Below the pieces are notes generated by a model. The model saw nothing but the letters and a program-made list of their open reading frames with translations, did not search any database and was not told the origin of the DNA. From positions 10,746-74,745 of the forward strand of contig CAYOSF010000016.1 of the NCBI GenBank assembly GCA_964406605.1: DNA of 64,000 bases, written 5' to 3'. The stretch comes from CAYOSF01 sp964406605 (GTDB taxonomy: Bacteria; Chloroflexota; Dehalococcoidia; DSTF01; RBG-16-68-14). Positions 32,406 through 40,942 of this stretch are shown here, in pieces. Within the stretch, counting starts at the first letter, position 1. The number at the start of each line of letters is the position of its first letter. The translations under genes and the position numbers were made by a program.

Positions 32406-33695
32406 ATGATTCCCCGTTACTCCCGTCCGGAAATGGCCCAGATCTGGTCCGAGGATGCGAAGTACGATTCGTGGCTTCGGGTAGAGATCGCAGTCTGCGA
32501 GGCCTGGGGCGAACAAGGCGTCATCCCCAAGGAGGCGGTCGAGAAGATCCGCCACGCCAAGTACGACGCGGAACGAATCGCGGCGTACGAGGAAGAGATG
32601 CACCACGACATGAACGCCTTCATCCGTTCGGTCGCGGACAGCCTCGGTGAGGAGTCCCGCTTCGTCCACCTGGGCCTCACCTCCTACGACGTGGGGGACA
32701 CGGCGCTGAGCATGCGGCTGGTCAAGGCGGCGGAGATCCTGGAGCGCGACGTAGCAGCGCTCATCGAGATGCTGGAGCGGCGCGCCGTCGAGTTCAAGGA
32801 CACGCTGTGCATGGGGCGCACCCACGGCGTCCACGCGGAACCGATCACGTTCGGCCTGAAGCTGGCCAACTGGCTGGACGAGATGCGCCGCAACGCCCGC
32901 AGGCTTGCGGACGCAAAGGCCAACGTGGCCGTCGGGAAGGTTAGCGGCGCCGTGGGAAGCCACGCGACGGTGCCGCCGTCGCTGGAGGAGTTCGTGTGCG
33001 AGCGCCTCGGCCTGGCCGTCGATCCGGTGAGCACCCAGGTCATCAGCCGGGACCGGCACGCGCACCTCATCGCCACGCTGGCGGTGATCGGGGCGTCGCT
33101 GGACCGGTTCGCCACTGAGATCCGGCATCTTCAGCGCACTGAGGTGCTGGAGGTTGAGGAACCGTTCGCGGCGGGCCAGACCGGGTCCAGCGCCATGCCC
33201 CACAAGCGCAACCCGGAGAAGGCGGAGCGGGTCTGCGGCCTTGCGCGGGTGCTGCGCGGACACGCGGTGACGGCGCTCGAGAACGTTGCGCTCTGGCATG
33301 AGCGCGACATCTCGCACTCGTCCACGGAACGGATCATCCTGCCGGACGCCTTCCTCGCGCTCGACTACATGCTGGACCTCTTCACGATGATCGTGAGAGG
33401 ACTCCTCGTGTACCCGGAGCGCATGCGCGAGAACGTGGAGGCGAGCTACGGACTGTGCTTCTCACAACGGGTGCTGCTCGCGTTGATCGAGAAGGGCCTC
33501 TCGCGGCAAGGCGCATACAAGCTGGTCCAGCGCAACGCCATGGTGTCGTGGAAGGAGCGGCGGGCGTTCCGCGACCTGCTGGAGGCCGACGCTGAGGTCG
33601 CGAAGCACCTGTCGCCGGCGGAGCTGAGCGAGCTGTTTGACTACGACTACTACACGCGCTACGTGAACGAGAGCTTTGGGAGACTCGGCCTGTGA
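32406..33695 (+). CDS. purB: Adenylosuccinate lyase
   Basis: A 429-residue member of the fumarase/aspartase family that removes fumarate from SAICAR and adenylosuccinate. Features: IPRYSRPEMAQIWSEDAKY at the start, FVHLGLTSYDVGDTALSMRL, MGRTHGVHAEPITFGLKLA with a catalytic His, and the family signature loop AGQTGSSAMPHKRNPEKAE with the catalytic Ser. The stop overlaps the start of the next gene (TGATG). Confidence 0.96.
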   Translation: MIPRYSRPEMAQIWSEDAKYDSWLRVEIAVCEAWGEQGVIPKEAVEKIRHAKYDAERIAAYEEEMHHDMNAFIRSVADSLGEESRFVHLGLTSYDVGDTALSMRLVKAAEILERDVAALIEMLERRAVEFKDTLCMGRTHGVHAEPITFGLKLANWLDEMRRNARRLADAKANVAVGKVSGAVGSHATVPPSLEEFVCERLGLAVDPVSTQVISRDRHAHLIATLAVIGASLDRFATEIRHLQRTEVLEVEEPFAAGQTGSSAMPHKRNPEKAERVCGLARVLRGHAVTALENVALWHERDISHSSTERIILPDAFLALDYMLDLFTMIVRGLLVYPERMRENVEASYGLCFSQRVLLALIEKGLSRQGAYKLVQRNAMVSWKERRAFRDLLEADAEVAKHLSPAELSELFDYDYYTRYVNESFGRLGL

Positions 33696-34423
33696 TGACG
33701 GAGGAGCGGGTCGCGCTTGCGCAGCGGCGCGACCTCGGCCAGATCGTCGACAGCGCCGCTACTCTCTATCTCCAGAACGGCGGACCGCTGTTGAGCATCG
33801 CGGCGGTGGTCATCCCGCTCGGCATCGCGAGCCCGGTGCTGCAAGATACGATGGAGCCTTCGGTGGCCTTCTACGTCATCCTGGCGGCGCTCGGTATCCT
33901 GCAGGCCGCCGTAACGCTCATAGCCTCCGCCGCCCTGATCACGGCTCTCGCCGACATCGATGCCGGCCGGCCCGCGGAGTTCTCCCGCTGCTACGACGTC
34001 GCGTTCGACCGATTCTGGACGCTGGCCGGTGGCATACTACGAGCGGCGTTCCACATCGTGCTCTTGGCCATTACCATCATCGGCATCCCTTGGGCTATCC
34101 AGAGGATGGTGCGCTGGCAGTTCATCGAGCAGACGGTGATCCTCGACCGGACGAGCGCCAGAGCGGCGCTCGCCTACAGTGCGGATGCGGTCAACGGGAG
34201 TTGGTGGCGGACACTGGGGGTCACCCTCGCGATCTTCATCATAGTCGGCGTGCCGAGCGCCGTAGTCACCGCCATCTTCCTCCTCGCACCAGTCGTCGTT
34301 TCGGCCACGGCAGGCGCTGCCGTGAGCGCCGTGCTGCTGCCGTTCCAAGTGACGGCGATGACCCTCCTGTACCTGGATCTGAAGACGAGAAAGGAGTCCG
34401 ATGTCACCACCAGTCTTGCTTGA
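33695..34423 (+). CDS. Multi-pass membrane protein of unknown function
   Basis: A 242-residue protein with about five or six hydrophobic segments (for example ISIAAVVIPLGIA-like, YVILAALGILQAAVTLIASAALI, IVLLAITIIGIPWAIQ, LGVTLAIFIIVGVPSAVVT). RWQFIEQTVILDRTSARAALAYS resembles a cytosolic loop of the glycerophosphodiester phosphodiesterase membrane-domain family. It overlaps purB by one base and purC by 23, so it is locked into the purine operon. Role in purine synthesis is unknown. Confidence 0.7.
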   Translation: MTEERVALAQRRDLGQIVDSAATLYLQNGGPLLSIAAVVIPLGIASPVLQDTMEPSVAFYVILAALGILQAAVTLIASAALITALADIDAGRPAEFSRCYDVAFDRFWTLAGGILRAAFHIVLLAITIIGIPWAIQRMVRWQFIEQTVILDRTSARAALAYSADAVNGSWWRTLGVTLAIFIIVGVPSAVVTAIFLLAPVVVSATAGAAVSAVLLPFQVTAMTLLYLDLKTRKESDVTTSLA

Positions 34424-35294
34424 GACCCCGCTTCCGGAACTCGCCCACCGAGGCAAGGTGCGCGATATTCACGACCTGGGCGACCGCTTACTTATCATTG
34501 CCACCGACCGCATCTCCGCGTTCGACGTGGTGCTGCCCAACGGCATCATCGGGAAGGGCGCTGTGCTCACCCAGCTCTCCGCCTTCTGGTTCCAGAAGAC
34601 AGCGTCGGTCGTGCCCAACCACTTCATCCGCCTGGCAGACGGCACGCCGGAGGACGACCTGCCGTTCGAGGTCCCACCAGACCTGGTCGGCAGAAGCATG
34701 ATCGTGCACAAGGCCGAGCGGCTGCCGATAGAGTGCGTCGTGCGCGGATACATGGCCGGCTCCGCGTGGGTCGAGTACCTGGAGCACGGCACCGTCTGCG
34801 GCGTGGCCATGCCCGCCGGCATTCAGGAGAGCGAACGCTTCCCGGAGCCGATCTTCACCCCGACGACCAAGGCCGAAGAGGGCCACGACGAGAGCCTGTC
34901 CTCGCAGGAGGTGGCGGATCTGGTCGGCGCGGAGGTAGCGAACGCCATCAGCACACGCGCCCTTGCTATCTACCGCTACGGTGCGGACCTCGCGCGCGAG
35001 CGCGGCATCATCATCGCGGATACGAAGTTCGAGTTCGGGCTGCTGGACGGCGAGCCGATCGTGATCGACGAGATGATGACGCCGGACTCCAGCCGCTTCT
35101 GGGACGTCGAGAACTACGCGGCCGGCCAGCACCAGGAGGCCTTCGACAAGCAGTTCGTTCGCGACTGGCTACTCACGTTGGACTGGGACCGCACGTACCC
35201 CGGGCCGGAGCTGCCGACGAACGTCGTCGAGGAGACGTCGCGCATCTACCAGGAGGTGTACCGGCGCCTGACCGGGGAGGAAGTGCGGCTGTAG
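34401..35294 (+). CDS. purC: SAICAR synthase
   Basis: A 297-residue enzyme joining CAIR and aspartate with ATP. Features: HRGKVRDIHDLGDRLLIIATDRISAFDVVLPNGI, IECVVRGYMAGSAWVEY, IFTPTTKAEEGHDE, and IADTKFEFGLLDGEPIVIDEMMTPDSSRFW. The length is that of the longer PurC form. It starts inside the membrane protein gene behind AGGAGT and its last base is the first base of purS. Confidence 0.96.
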   Translation: MSPPVLLETPLPELAHRGKVRDIHDLGDRLLIIATDRISAFDVVLPNGIIGKGAVLTQLSAFWFQKTASVVPNHFIRLADGTPEDDLPFEVPPDLVGRSMIVHKAERLPIECVVRGYMAGSAWVEYLEHGTVCGVAMPAGIQESERFPEPIFTPTTKAEEGHDESLSSQEVADLVGAEVANAISTRALAIYRYGADLARERGIIIADTKFEFGLLDGEPIVIDEMMTPDSSRFWDVENYAAGQHQEAFDKQFVRDWLLTLDWDRTYPGPELPTNVVEETSRIYQEVYRRLTGEEVRL

Positions 35295-35551
35295 TGTTCC
35301 TCGCCCGCGTCTACGTCACGCTCAAGCCGACGGTGAACGACCCGCAAGGACTCACCATCCGCGGCGGGCTCCACTCGTTAGGTTTCGACTCCGTAGAGAG
35401 CGTGCGGGCCGGCAAGTACCTCGAGATCCGCCTCGATGGGGAAGACCGGGCTGGGGCGGAGGCGCAGGTGACGGAGATGTGCCGCAAGCTGCTCGCCAAC
35501 CCGGTGATCGAGGACTTCCGGTTCCAGATCGAGGAAGCGGACGGCGGTTAG
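35294..35551 (+). CDS. purS: FGAM synthase small subunit PurS
   Basis: An 85-residue protein from GTG 35294, overlapping the purC stop. The fold marks LARVYVTLKPTVNDPQG, TIRGGLHSLGFDSVESVRAGKYLEI and MCRKLLANPVIEDFRFQI are standard for PurS, which bridges the PurQ and PurL subunits of FGAM synthase. purQ and purL would be expected next, but a minus-strand gene follows, so they lie elsewhere. Confidence 0.93.
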   Translation: MFLARVYVTLKPTVNDPQGLTIRGGLHSLGFDSVESVRAGKYLEIRLDGEDRAGAEAQVTEMCRKLLANPVIEDFRFQIEEADGG

Positions 35552-35590
35552 CGCCCGGTCACTTCGACCTCGGCGCGCAGGGCTGCGTCG

Positions 35591-36193
35591 TTACGCCCTC
35601 AGCTTGCCCTTGGTGCTGGGTGTGCGGCCTTCGCGGCGCGGCTCCAGGCGGCAAGCGGACCCCAGCGCGCGCCCCAGCGCCTTGAAGAGCGCCTCCGCCT
35701 TGTGGTGATCGTTCACGCCGGCCAGGACGCGCGCGTGCAGCGTGAGCTTGGCCTCGCTCGCCAACGACCAGAGGAAGTGACTCACCAAATCGGCCGGCAG
35801 CTCCCCCACCCGTTCCCCGGTCCAGGGGACATCAACCACGGCGTAGCCGCGCCCGCTGAGATCGACCGCGACTGAGGCGAGCGCCTCGTCCAGAGGCACC
35901 GTAGCATCCGCCATGCGGGCGATGCCCTGCCTCTTGCCTAGGGCGTCATCGAGCGCCCGGCCCAGCGCCAACCCGACATCCTCCACGGTGTGGTGCTGGT
36001 CGGTCGCGAGGTCGCCCTTGGCATTGATGGTTATGTCAATTAAGCCATGGCGCGCTACCTGGTCCAGGAGATGGTCCAGCATGCCGATGCCGGTGTCTAT
36101 CTTCGCGTCTCCCCTACCGTCCAGGTTCACCTGCACCCGGATCTGAGTCTCTCCCGTCTCCCGGCTGACGCTGGCACGGCGTCTAGCGGCCAC
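35591..36193 (-). CDS. hisB: Imidazoleglycerol-phosphate dehydratase
   Basis: A 200-residue metal enzyme of histidine synthesis. Two duplicated histidine-rich metal motifs are visible: GMLDHLLDQVARHG and QHHTVEDVGLALG in the first half, SHFLWSLA and GVNDHHKAEALFKALGRAL in the second. It overlaps the end of hisC by 11 bases and is the last gene of the minus-strand his group. Confidence 0.95.
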   Translation of the reverse strand: MAARRRASVSRETGETQIRVQVNLDGRGDAKIDTGIGMLDHLLDQVARHGLIDITINAKGDLATDQHHTVEDVGLALGRALDDALGKRQGIARMADATVPLDEALASVAVDLSGRGYAVVDVPWTGERVGELPADLVSHFLWSLASEAKLTLHARVLAGVNDHHKAEALFKALGRALGSACRLEPRREGRTPSTKGKLRA

Positions 36194-37316
36194 GGCTCCC
36201 TCCTATCTCACGCAGCGCCTCCTCGAGGCGGTCCGTGTCTTCCGGCAATCCGACGCTGATGCGGATGCAGTCCCGCAGGCGCTCACTATCGAAGTAGCGG
36301 GCGAAGATCCCGTGCTTGGCCAGCAGATCGCGCATCTCACGTCCGTCCAGCCTGCCCTTCTCATGTAGGCCGGGCTTCAGCCTGGCGAGCAGGAAATTCG
36401 CCCGTGACGGATAGACCTCCAGCCATCCGAATGCCTCCAACATCCGCCGCATCCGCTCACGCTCCTGGACGATGGTCCGCACCCGCTCCATGAGCACGTC
36501 TCGGTCCTCCAACGATGCCAGCATGGCCACCTCGGCCGCAACATTGGGCGTGTACGGCGGCTTGATGTGCATCAGCACCCGGGCCAGGGCCGGCGCCATG
36601 ATACCATAGCCCGCGCGCAGGCCGGCCAGGCCCGCCCACTTGCTGAACGTGCGGAGCACGACCATGTTCTCCCGTCCCGGCACGAGCGGCGCGAAGCTCC
36701 CCCCGCTGAACTCGACGTACGCCTCGTCAACAACGACCAGCAGGCCTGTCTCGAGCAAGCCGTCCAGCTCCTTCCTGTTCAGCGGATTGCCGGTCGGGTT
36801 GTTGGGCGACGCGACGAACACCGCCTTCGCCTCAGGCGCGGCCGCCCTCGCGGCTTCTATGTCCACCGAGAAGTCGCCGGCCCTGGGCACCTCGATGAGC
36901 CGTCCACCGGCCACACCTGTCGAGAAGGCGTACATGCCGAAGGTGGGCGGGCAAACGATGATAGCCTGGCCCGGGTCGATGACGGCGCGCAGCAGCAGGT
37001 CGATCAGTTCATCGCTGCCGGCGCCGGCCACGATGTGCTCCGGCGCTGCGCCCACGTACTCGGCGAGGGCGGACCGGAGGCGGCGCTGCATGGGATCGGG
37101 GTAGCGGTGGTAGCCGTCGAACTCGCGCAGCGCCTCCAGGGCGCGGGGAGAAGGCCCGTACGGGTTCTCGTTCCCGTCCAGCTTCGCAATCCGGCCGGCC
37201 GGGATGCCCAACTGCTCGGCCAGCAGATCGCTGGGCTCGATCGGCTCGTAGCCCAGCATCTCCCGGATGTCGGGCCGGACGAACTCAAGAATGCCGGCGG
37301 CGGGTTCCGATACCAT
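36183..37316 (-). CDS. hisC: Histidinol-phosphate aminotransferase
   Basis: A 377-residue PLP enzyme. KLDGNENPYGPSP near the N-terminus is diagnostic of HisC. PLP contacts: VGAGSDELID-type loop (AGAGSDELIDLL), FVASPNNPTGNPL, VVVDEAYVEF, and the Schiff-base lysine in LRTFSKWAGLAGLRAGY. ATG 37316 with GAGGGAG upstream is preferred over an ATG 24 codons earlier that lies at the promoter. It has its own -10 at 37371-37376, so hisCB can be transcribed apart from hisD. Confidence 0.95.
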   Translation of the reverse strand: MVSEPAAGILEFVRPDIREMLGYEPIEPSDLLAEQLGIPAGRIAKLDGNENPYGPSPRALEALREFDGYHRYPDPMQRRLRSALAEYVGAAPEHIVAGAGSDELIDLLLRAVIDPGQAIIVCPPTFGMYAFSTGVAGGRLIEVPRAGDFSVDIEAARAAAPEAKAVFVASPNNPTGNPLNRKELDGLLETGLLVVVDEAYVEFSGGSFAPLVPGRENMVVLRTFSKWAGLAGLRAGYGIMAPALARVLMHIKPPYTPNVAAEVAMLASLEDRDVLMERVRTIVQERERMRRMLEAFGWLEVYPSRANFLLARLKPGLHEKGRLDGREMRDLLAKHGIFARYFDSERLRDCIRISVGLPEDTDRLEEALREIGGSRGR

Positions 37317-37370
37317 CGCTCCCTCAGGCCGCCCTCGTCTGGACACGTGGGGGGCCGCGCTCAGAATCCC

Positions 37371-37376
37371 AGTATA
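37371..37376 (-). promoter_or_regulatory. -10 element (TATACT) of hisCB
   Basis: Minus strand: CGGG-TATACT-GGG, 54 bases before ATG 37316, in the 117-base gap after hisD. Confidence 0.5.
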
Positions 37377-37433
37377 CCCGAAGGTCATCTCGAGCGAAGA
37401 GTGTGGCCTGGACTCCGAAAGGTACGGAGGAGG

Positions 37434-38762
37434 CTAGCCGCCGCGGTCCAGCCGCAGCTCGATGCTGCGGGCGTGCGCGGTGAAGCCCTCGGCGCGGGCG
37501 ATTTGGGCGGTCGCCGGGCCGAGCTCCGCCAGCGCCGACTCGTCCACGGCCACGACGCTGGTGACCTTCAAGAAGTCCTGTACACCCAGCGGCGAGGCGA
37601 ACCGGGCCGTGCCCATCGTCGGCATGACGTGGCTGGGGCCGGCGGTGTAGTCGCCCAACGTCTCCGGCGACCCCTCGCCGACGAAGACGCCCCCCGCGTT
37701 GCGCACCTCGGCCACCCACTGGTCGGCGTCCTTCACCGCCAGACACAGGTGCTCCGGGGCGAACTCGTTGGCCAGGACGATCGCCTCTTCGACCGAACCG
37801 ACGACCACGACTCCGCCACGCGCTTCGAGAGAGGCACGGGCGATCTCCCGGCGCTCCAAGGTTGCGAGCTGTCGCTCCACCTCGTCCGCCACCCGGGCGG
37901 CCAGCTCACGAGAGGTAGCAATCATGATGGGCGTGGCCAGCTCGTCGTGTTCCGCCTGAGCCAGAACGTCGGCGGCGCAGAGAGCCGGGTCGGCGCTCTC
38001 GTCGGCCACGACGATCGTCTCGGTGGGGCCGTAGAGCGCATCGATCCCCACGTCGCCGAAGACCTCGCGCTTGGCGAGCGTGGTGAAGATGCTGCCCGCT
38101 CCGCAGACCTTGTCCACCCGAGGGACGGTCTCCGTCCCGTAGGCGAACGCGGCCACGCCCTGGGCGCCGCTCATCCTGAACACCGCGTCCGCGCCGGCCA
38201 TGTCAGCGGCGACGAGCTTGATCGGCGGCACCCGGCCATCGGGACGAGCGGGTGAGGCGATCAGCACCTCGTCGACTCCGGCGGCCCTGGCGGGCAGCGC
38301 CGTCATCAGGACCGACGACGGATAGACGCCCACGATGCCGGGCGCGTTGACCCCGACCCGCGCCAGCGCGCTGACCTGCACGCCGACGCCCTCGCGACGG
38401 AAGCTCTGCATCGCGTGACGCCGCTGCTCTTCGTGAAACGACCGAATGCGCTCGGCGGAGAAGCGCAGCGCGTCGACGACGGACGGCTCGACCTCCTCGT
38501 AGGCCGCGCGAATCTCGTCTGAGCCAACCCGAAGCGTCGAGTACGATGTCCCGTCGAAGGCGTGACAGTACCGCAGGACGGCGACGTCGCCCTCCTCGCG
38601 CACGTCACGGAGGATACGACGTACCGCCTCCTCCACCGTCGCCGCCCCACCGACGGCCTCCCGGGTCCGCTGCCAGACGCTGTCCGGCAGCGCCGCCTCT
38701 CCGAGGGTCTGCCGCCGCAGCACAGTGCGACGGCCCTCCTCGGCGCCGACCACGATCCTCAC
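37434..38762 (-). CDS. hisD: Histidinol dehydrogenase
   Basis: A 442-residue NAD- and zinc-dependent enzyme for the last two steps of histidine synthesis. Features: GVNAPGIVGVYPSSVLMTALPARAAGV with family-typical glycines, IDALYGPTETIVVADESADP, DVLAQAEHDELATPIMIA (catalytic Glu/His region), and EFAPEHLCLAV with the zinc-binding His. Its start overlaps the end of the phospholipase-like gene by four bases. Confidence 0.95.
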   Translation of the reverse strand: MRIVVGAEEGRRTVLRRQTLGEAALPDSVWQRTREAVGGAATVEEAVRRILRDVREEGDVAVLRYCHAFDGTSYSTLRVGSDEIRAAYEEVEPSVVDALRFSAERIRSFHEEQRRHAMQSFRREGVGVQVSALARVGVNAPGIVGVYPSSVLMTALPARAAGVDEVLIASPARPDGRVPPIKLVAADMAGADAVFRMSGAQGVAAFAYGTETVPRVDKVCGAGSIFTTLAKREVFGDVGIDALYGPTETIVVADESADPALCAADVLAQAEHDELATPIMIATSRELAARVADEVERQLATLERREIARASLEARGGVVVVGSVEEAIVLANEFAPEHLCLAVKDADQWVAEVRNAGGVFVGEGSPETLGDYTAGPSHVMPTMGTARFASPLGVQDFLKVTSVVAVDESALAELGPATAQIARAEGFTAHARSIELRLDRGG

Positions 38763-39511
38763 GCCAGGTACTCCCGGATCGCGGTCAGGGCCCGGCTACG
38801 CGACTTCTTCTGGAACACCGCGATCCGTTCCGGCGTCACCTCGCGGATCGCCTGGTCCAGGAGGTCTGGAACGTTGCGGAGAAAGTGGGCCAGGTCCTCC
38901 TCGGATTTCACGCCGTAGGCCCGCAGGTGGCGGCCGCCGATGATCTGGAACCGGTCCCAGTCCGTCGGGTTGAGCAGCAGGTTCGCGGAGATCTCCCGCC
39001 ACCGCTTCAGCGCCTCATGGTCGACGAACCCGGTGATCGCCTCGACGCTCGTCGCGAGCAGATGGTTTCGGATCTCTTCCACGGCCTCCGGGTCTTCCCG
39101 CTCGTGCCTGTCCAGCTCGTACTGGAGGATGCGGTCCAGAAGATTGGCCAGCACATCCCCCTTCAGCGGCGAGTACTTGCCGAAGCACGGCCGGTAGACA
39201 TCTTCGATCCACTCCTCATCCATCTCGAGATGCGAGATGTAGCCGCAGAGGAAAGCGATGGTGCTGTCATTGAGACGGCTGGGCAGGGCAAGCTCCGGGT
39301 GCTCCTCGAAGACGCCTTGGACGCCGCTTTGTTCGTCGTAGTTGTTCAGATCGAAGAAGTGCGTGCGTTCACGGTCCCAACGGGTGAGCACCCGGATGTC
39401 AGGTGTGGTGGCGCCCAGATAGTACGCGCCCGGGTCCTCACGCAGGGACGAGTGGGCGATCCGGTCCGCCAGCTCCCGCACGAGGGTCATGTGCATGGTC
39501 AGCGGTGGCAT
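38759..39511 (-). CDS. Zinc-dependent phospholipase C-like protein in the his operon
   Basis: A 250-residue protein. The layout TLVRELADRI, AYYLGATTPDIRVL, ERTHFFDLNNY and FLCGYISHLEMDEEWIEDVY (metal-binding His and Asp residues in four helices) matches the Zn_dep_PLPC family. There is no signal peptide, so it should act in the cytoplasm. It sits between hisG and hisD with a 3-base gap on one side and a 4-base overlap on the other. No role in histidine synthesis is known to me. Confidence 0.68.
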   Translation of the reverse strand: MPPLTMHMTLVRELADRIAHSSLREDPGAYYLGATTPDIRVLTRWDRERTHFFDLNNYDEQSGVQGVFEEHPELALPSRLNDSTIAFLCGYISHLEMDEEWIEDVYRPCFGKYSPLKGDVLANLLDRILQYELDRHEREDPEAVEEIRNHLLATSVEAITGFVDHEALKRWREISANLLLNPTDWDRFQIIGGRHLRAYGVKSEEDLAHFLRNVPDLLDQAIREVTPERIAVFQKKSRSRALTAIREYLA

Positions 39512-39514
39512 CCC

Positions 39515-40942
39515 TCACACTCCTCCGACTGCCACGGACGACCCCACCTCTCGAAACCGCCGCACTATCGACTCTCTCAGTCCGCCCCGCCGGCCATCGA
39601 GCGGGCGCTGGTGGCCGATGAGCCGGGAGGTGGATTCGAAGAGGCGCTCAGCGATCTTGAGCCTGTTCGCAGCGAGAGTACTCCCGGTTTCCGTGCCTTC
39701 GATGAGGATCTCTGCGTCCTCCGGCACGAACCCCTCCGACGCCCCGCCGATGGGAATCACCTGGTACCGGCCCAGGCGGCGCTCTCGCGCGTAGTGATCG
39801 GCGATATTGGTGTATTCCGAGGCTACCCGCAGCGCGGTCCTGCCCTGCGTCCGCCATGCGTTCAGCGCTTCGGATAGGCCGTCCCCAGGGACATCCTCCG
39901 AAACCGTAGCCACGAGCGAGTACCGGCCTCCGCCGAGGTCTACCAGCTCCTGGATGGGACTTGAGGGAAAGCGCAGCGTGTGATCCAGAAACCAGTCGTG
40001 GCCGGTGACAGCCAAGTCGAAGCTACCCAACGCGACCTGCTGCGGCATGTCTTGCGGGCGGATCACCTTCACATCCAGCCCCTCCACATCTGCACGCGGC
40101 CGGGCGACGGCGCGCGACCCGTCGTACCCTTCCAGCGCAATACCCGCGTTCCGGAGAAGGGCGACCGCATCACGTTGCTGGTGGCCATCGGGGACCGCGA
40201 GCCGGATGCGGTCCTGCTCCGGCGTGGCCGCGCCCGGCGCCGGCAGCCCATCGAGACGGCCTGGCAGTCTCGTCACGCTCGGATCCGGCGCGTGCCCGAG
40301 AGCCAGAAGCGGGCCCAACGTCGACGACAGGTCCTTCTCGCCCAGGCTCCGTCGATTGGCGACCAAGCACATGCAACCCTCCAGCACGGGAGCCAGCGGC
40401 ACGAGGCCGAGCGAGCGTACCTCCCTCTCGTCCGCCGCGGCGACCAGCGCCAGGTCTGCGTCTTCCGGCGGGTACACCTCGGCTGAGCCCCACACCGGCA
40501 GCACCCGATACGCCGTCAGGCGCAGCGAGAGAGCCAGCGCCTCCGCCAGGTTTGGATACTCGCTGACGATGCGCAGCGGGCTCCAGGGCGGCCCTGACGT
40601 TGCCGCACCAGGACTCGCCGCGACGTCGGCCACGGCCGCGAAGAGTCTGCCCGCTGCCAGATCGAGGTCTCGCAGCCGGACTACCGCATCTTGCGGGTAA
40701 CGATGTGCCAGCTCGTCAACCCAGAACGACCCACAGATACCGAGGTCGTAGTTGCCCAGCGCTATCTGAACCGGGATGTCCCGCTCTCGGAAGACCCTAA
40801 CGGCCGTCTCCCGATCCGCGTCCGCCTGGAGCCGGTAGCTGCGCGATCCTTCGCCGTAGCCCGGGACGGGCATCCCGGCTTTCGTCAGTAGGTCGGCCAG
40901 GGGCCCCCGCGGATCGCCGGTGGGAAGCGCCAGCCTGATCAC
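39515..40942 (-). CDS. hisG: Tandem double-domain ATP phosphoribosyltransferase (HisG-HisG fusion)
   Basis: A 475-residue protein, about twice the size of short-form HisG (about 210). Domain 1 (1-215): IRLALPTGDPRGPLADLLTKAGM, IPVQIALGNYDLGICG, LRIVSEYPNLAEALA. Domain 2 (245-475): IRLAVPDGHQQRDAVALLRNAGI, MPQQVALGSFDLAVTGHDW, LRVASEYTNIADHYA, then IEGTETGSTLAANRL, the PRPP-binding signature. In domain 1 the corresponding place reads LVAAADEREVRSL, so only domain 2 keeps that loop. HisG makes phosphoribosyl-ATP, the first step of the pathway. The upstream neighbour is HisZ, the partner of short HisG. Confidence 0.85.
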   Translation of the reverse strand: MIRLALPTGDPRGPLADLLTKAGMPVPGYGEGSRSYRLQADADRETAVRVFRERDIPVQIALGNYDLGICGSFWVDELAHRYPQDAVVRLRDLDLAAGRLFAAVADVAASPGAATSGPPWSPLRIVSEYPNLAEALALSLRLTAYRVLPVWGSAEVYPPEDADLALVAAADEREVRSLGLVPLAPVLEGCMCLVANRRSLGEKDLSSTLGPLLALGHAPDPSVTRLPGRLDGLPAPGAATPEQDRIRLAVPDGHQQRDAVALLRNAGIALEGYDGSRAVARPRADVEGLDVKVIRPQDMPQQVALGSFDLAVTGHDWFLDHTLRFPSSPIQELVDLGGGRYSLVATVSEDVPGDGLSEALNAWRTQGRTALRVASEYTNIADHYARERRLGRYQVIPIGGASEGFVPEDAEILIEGTETGSTLAANRLKIAERLFESTSRLIGHQRPLDGRRGGLRESIVRRFREVGSSVAVGGV

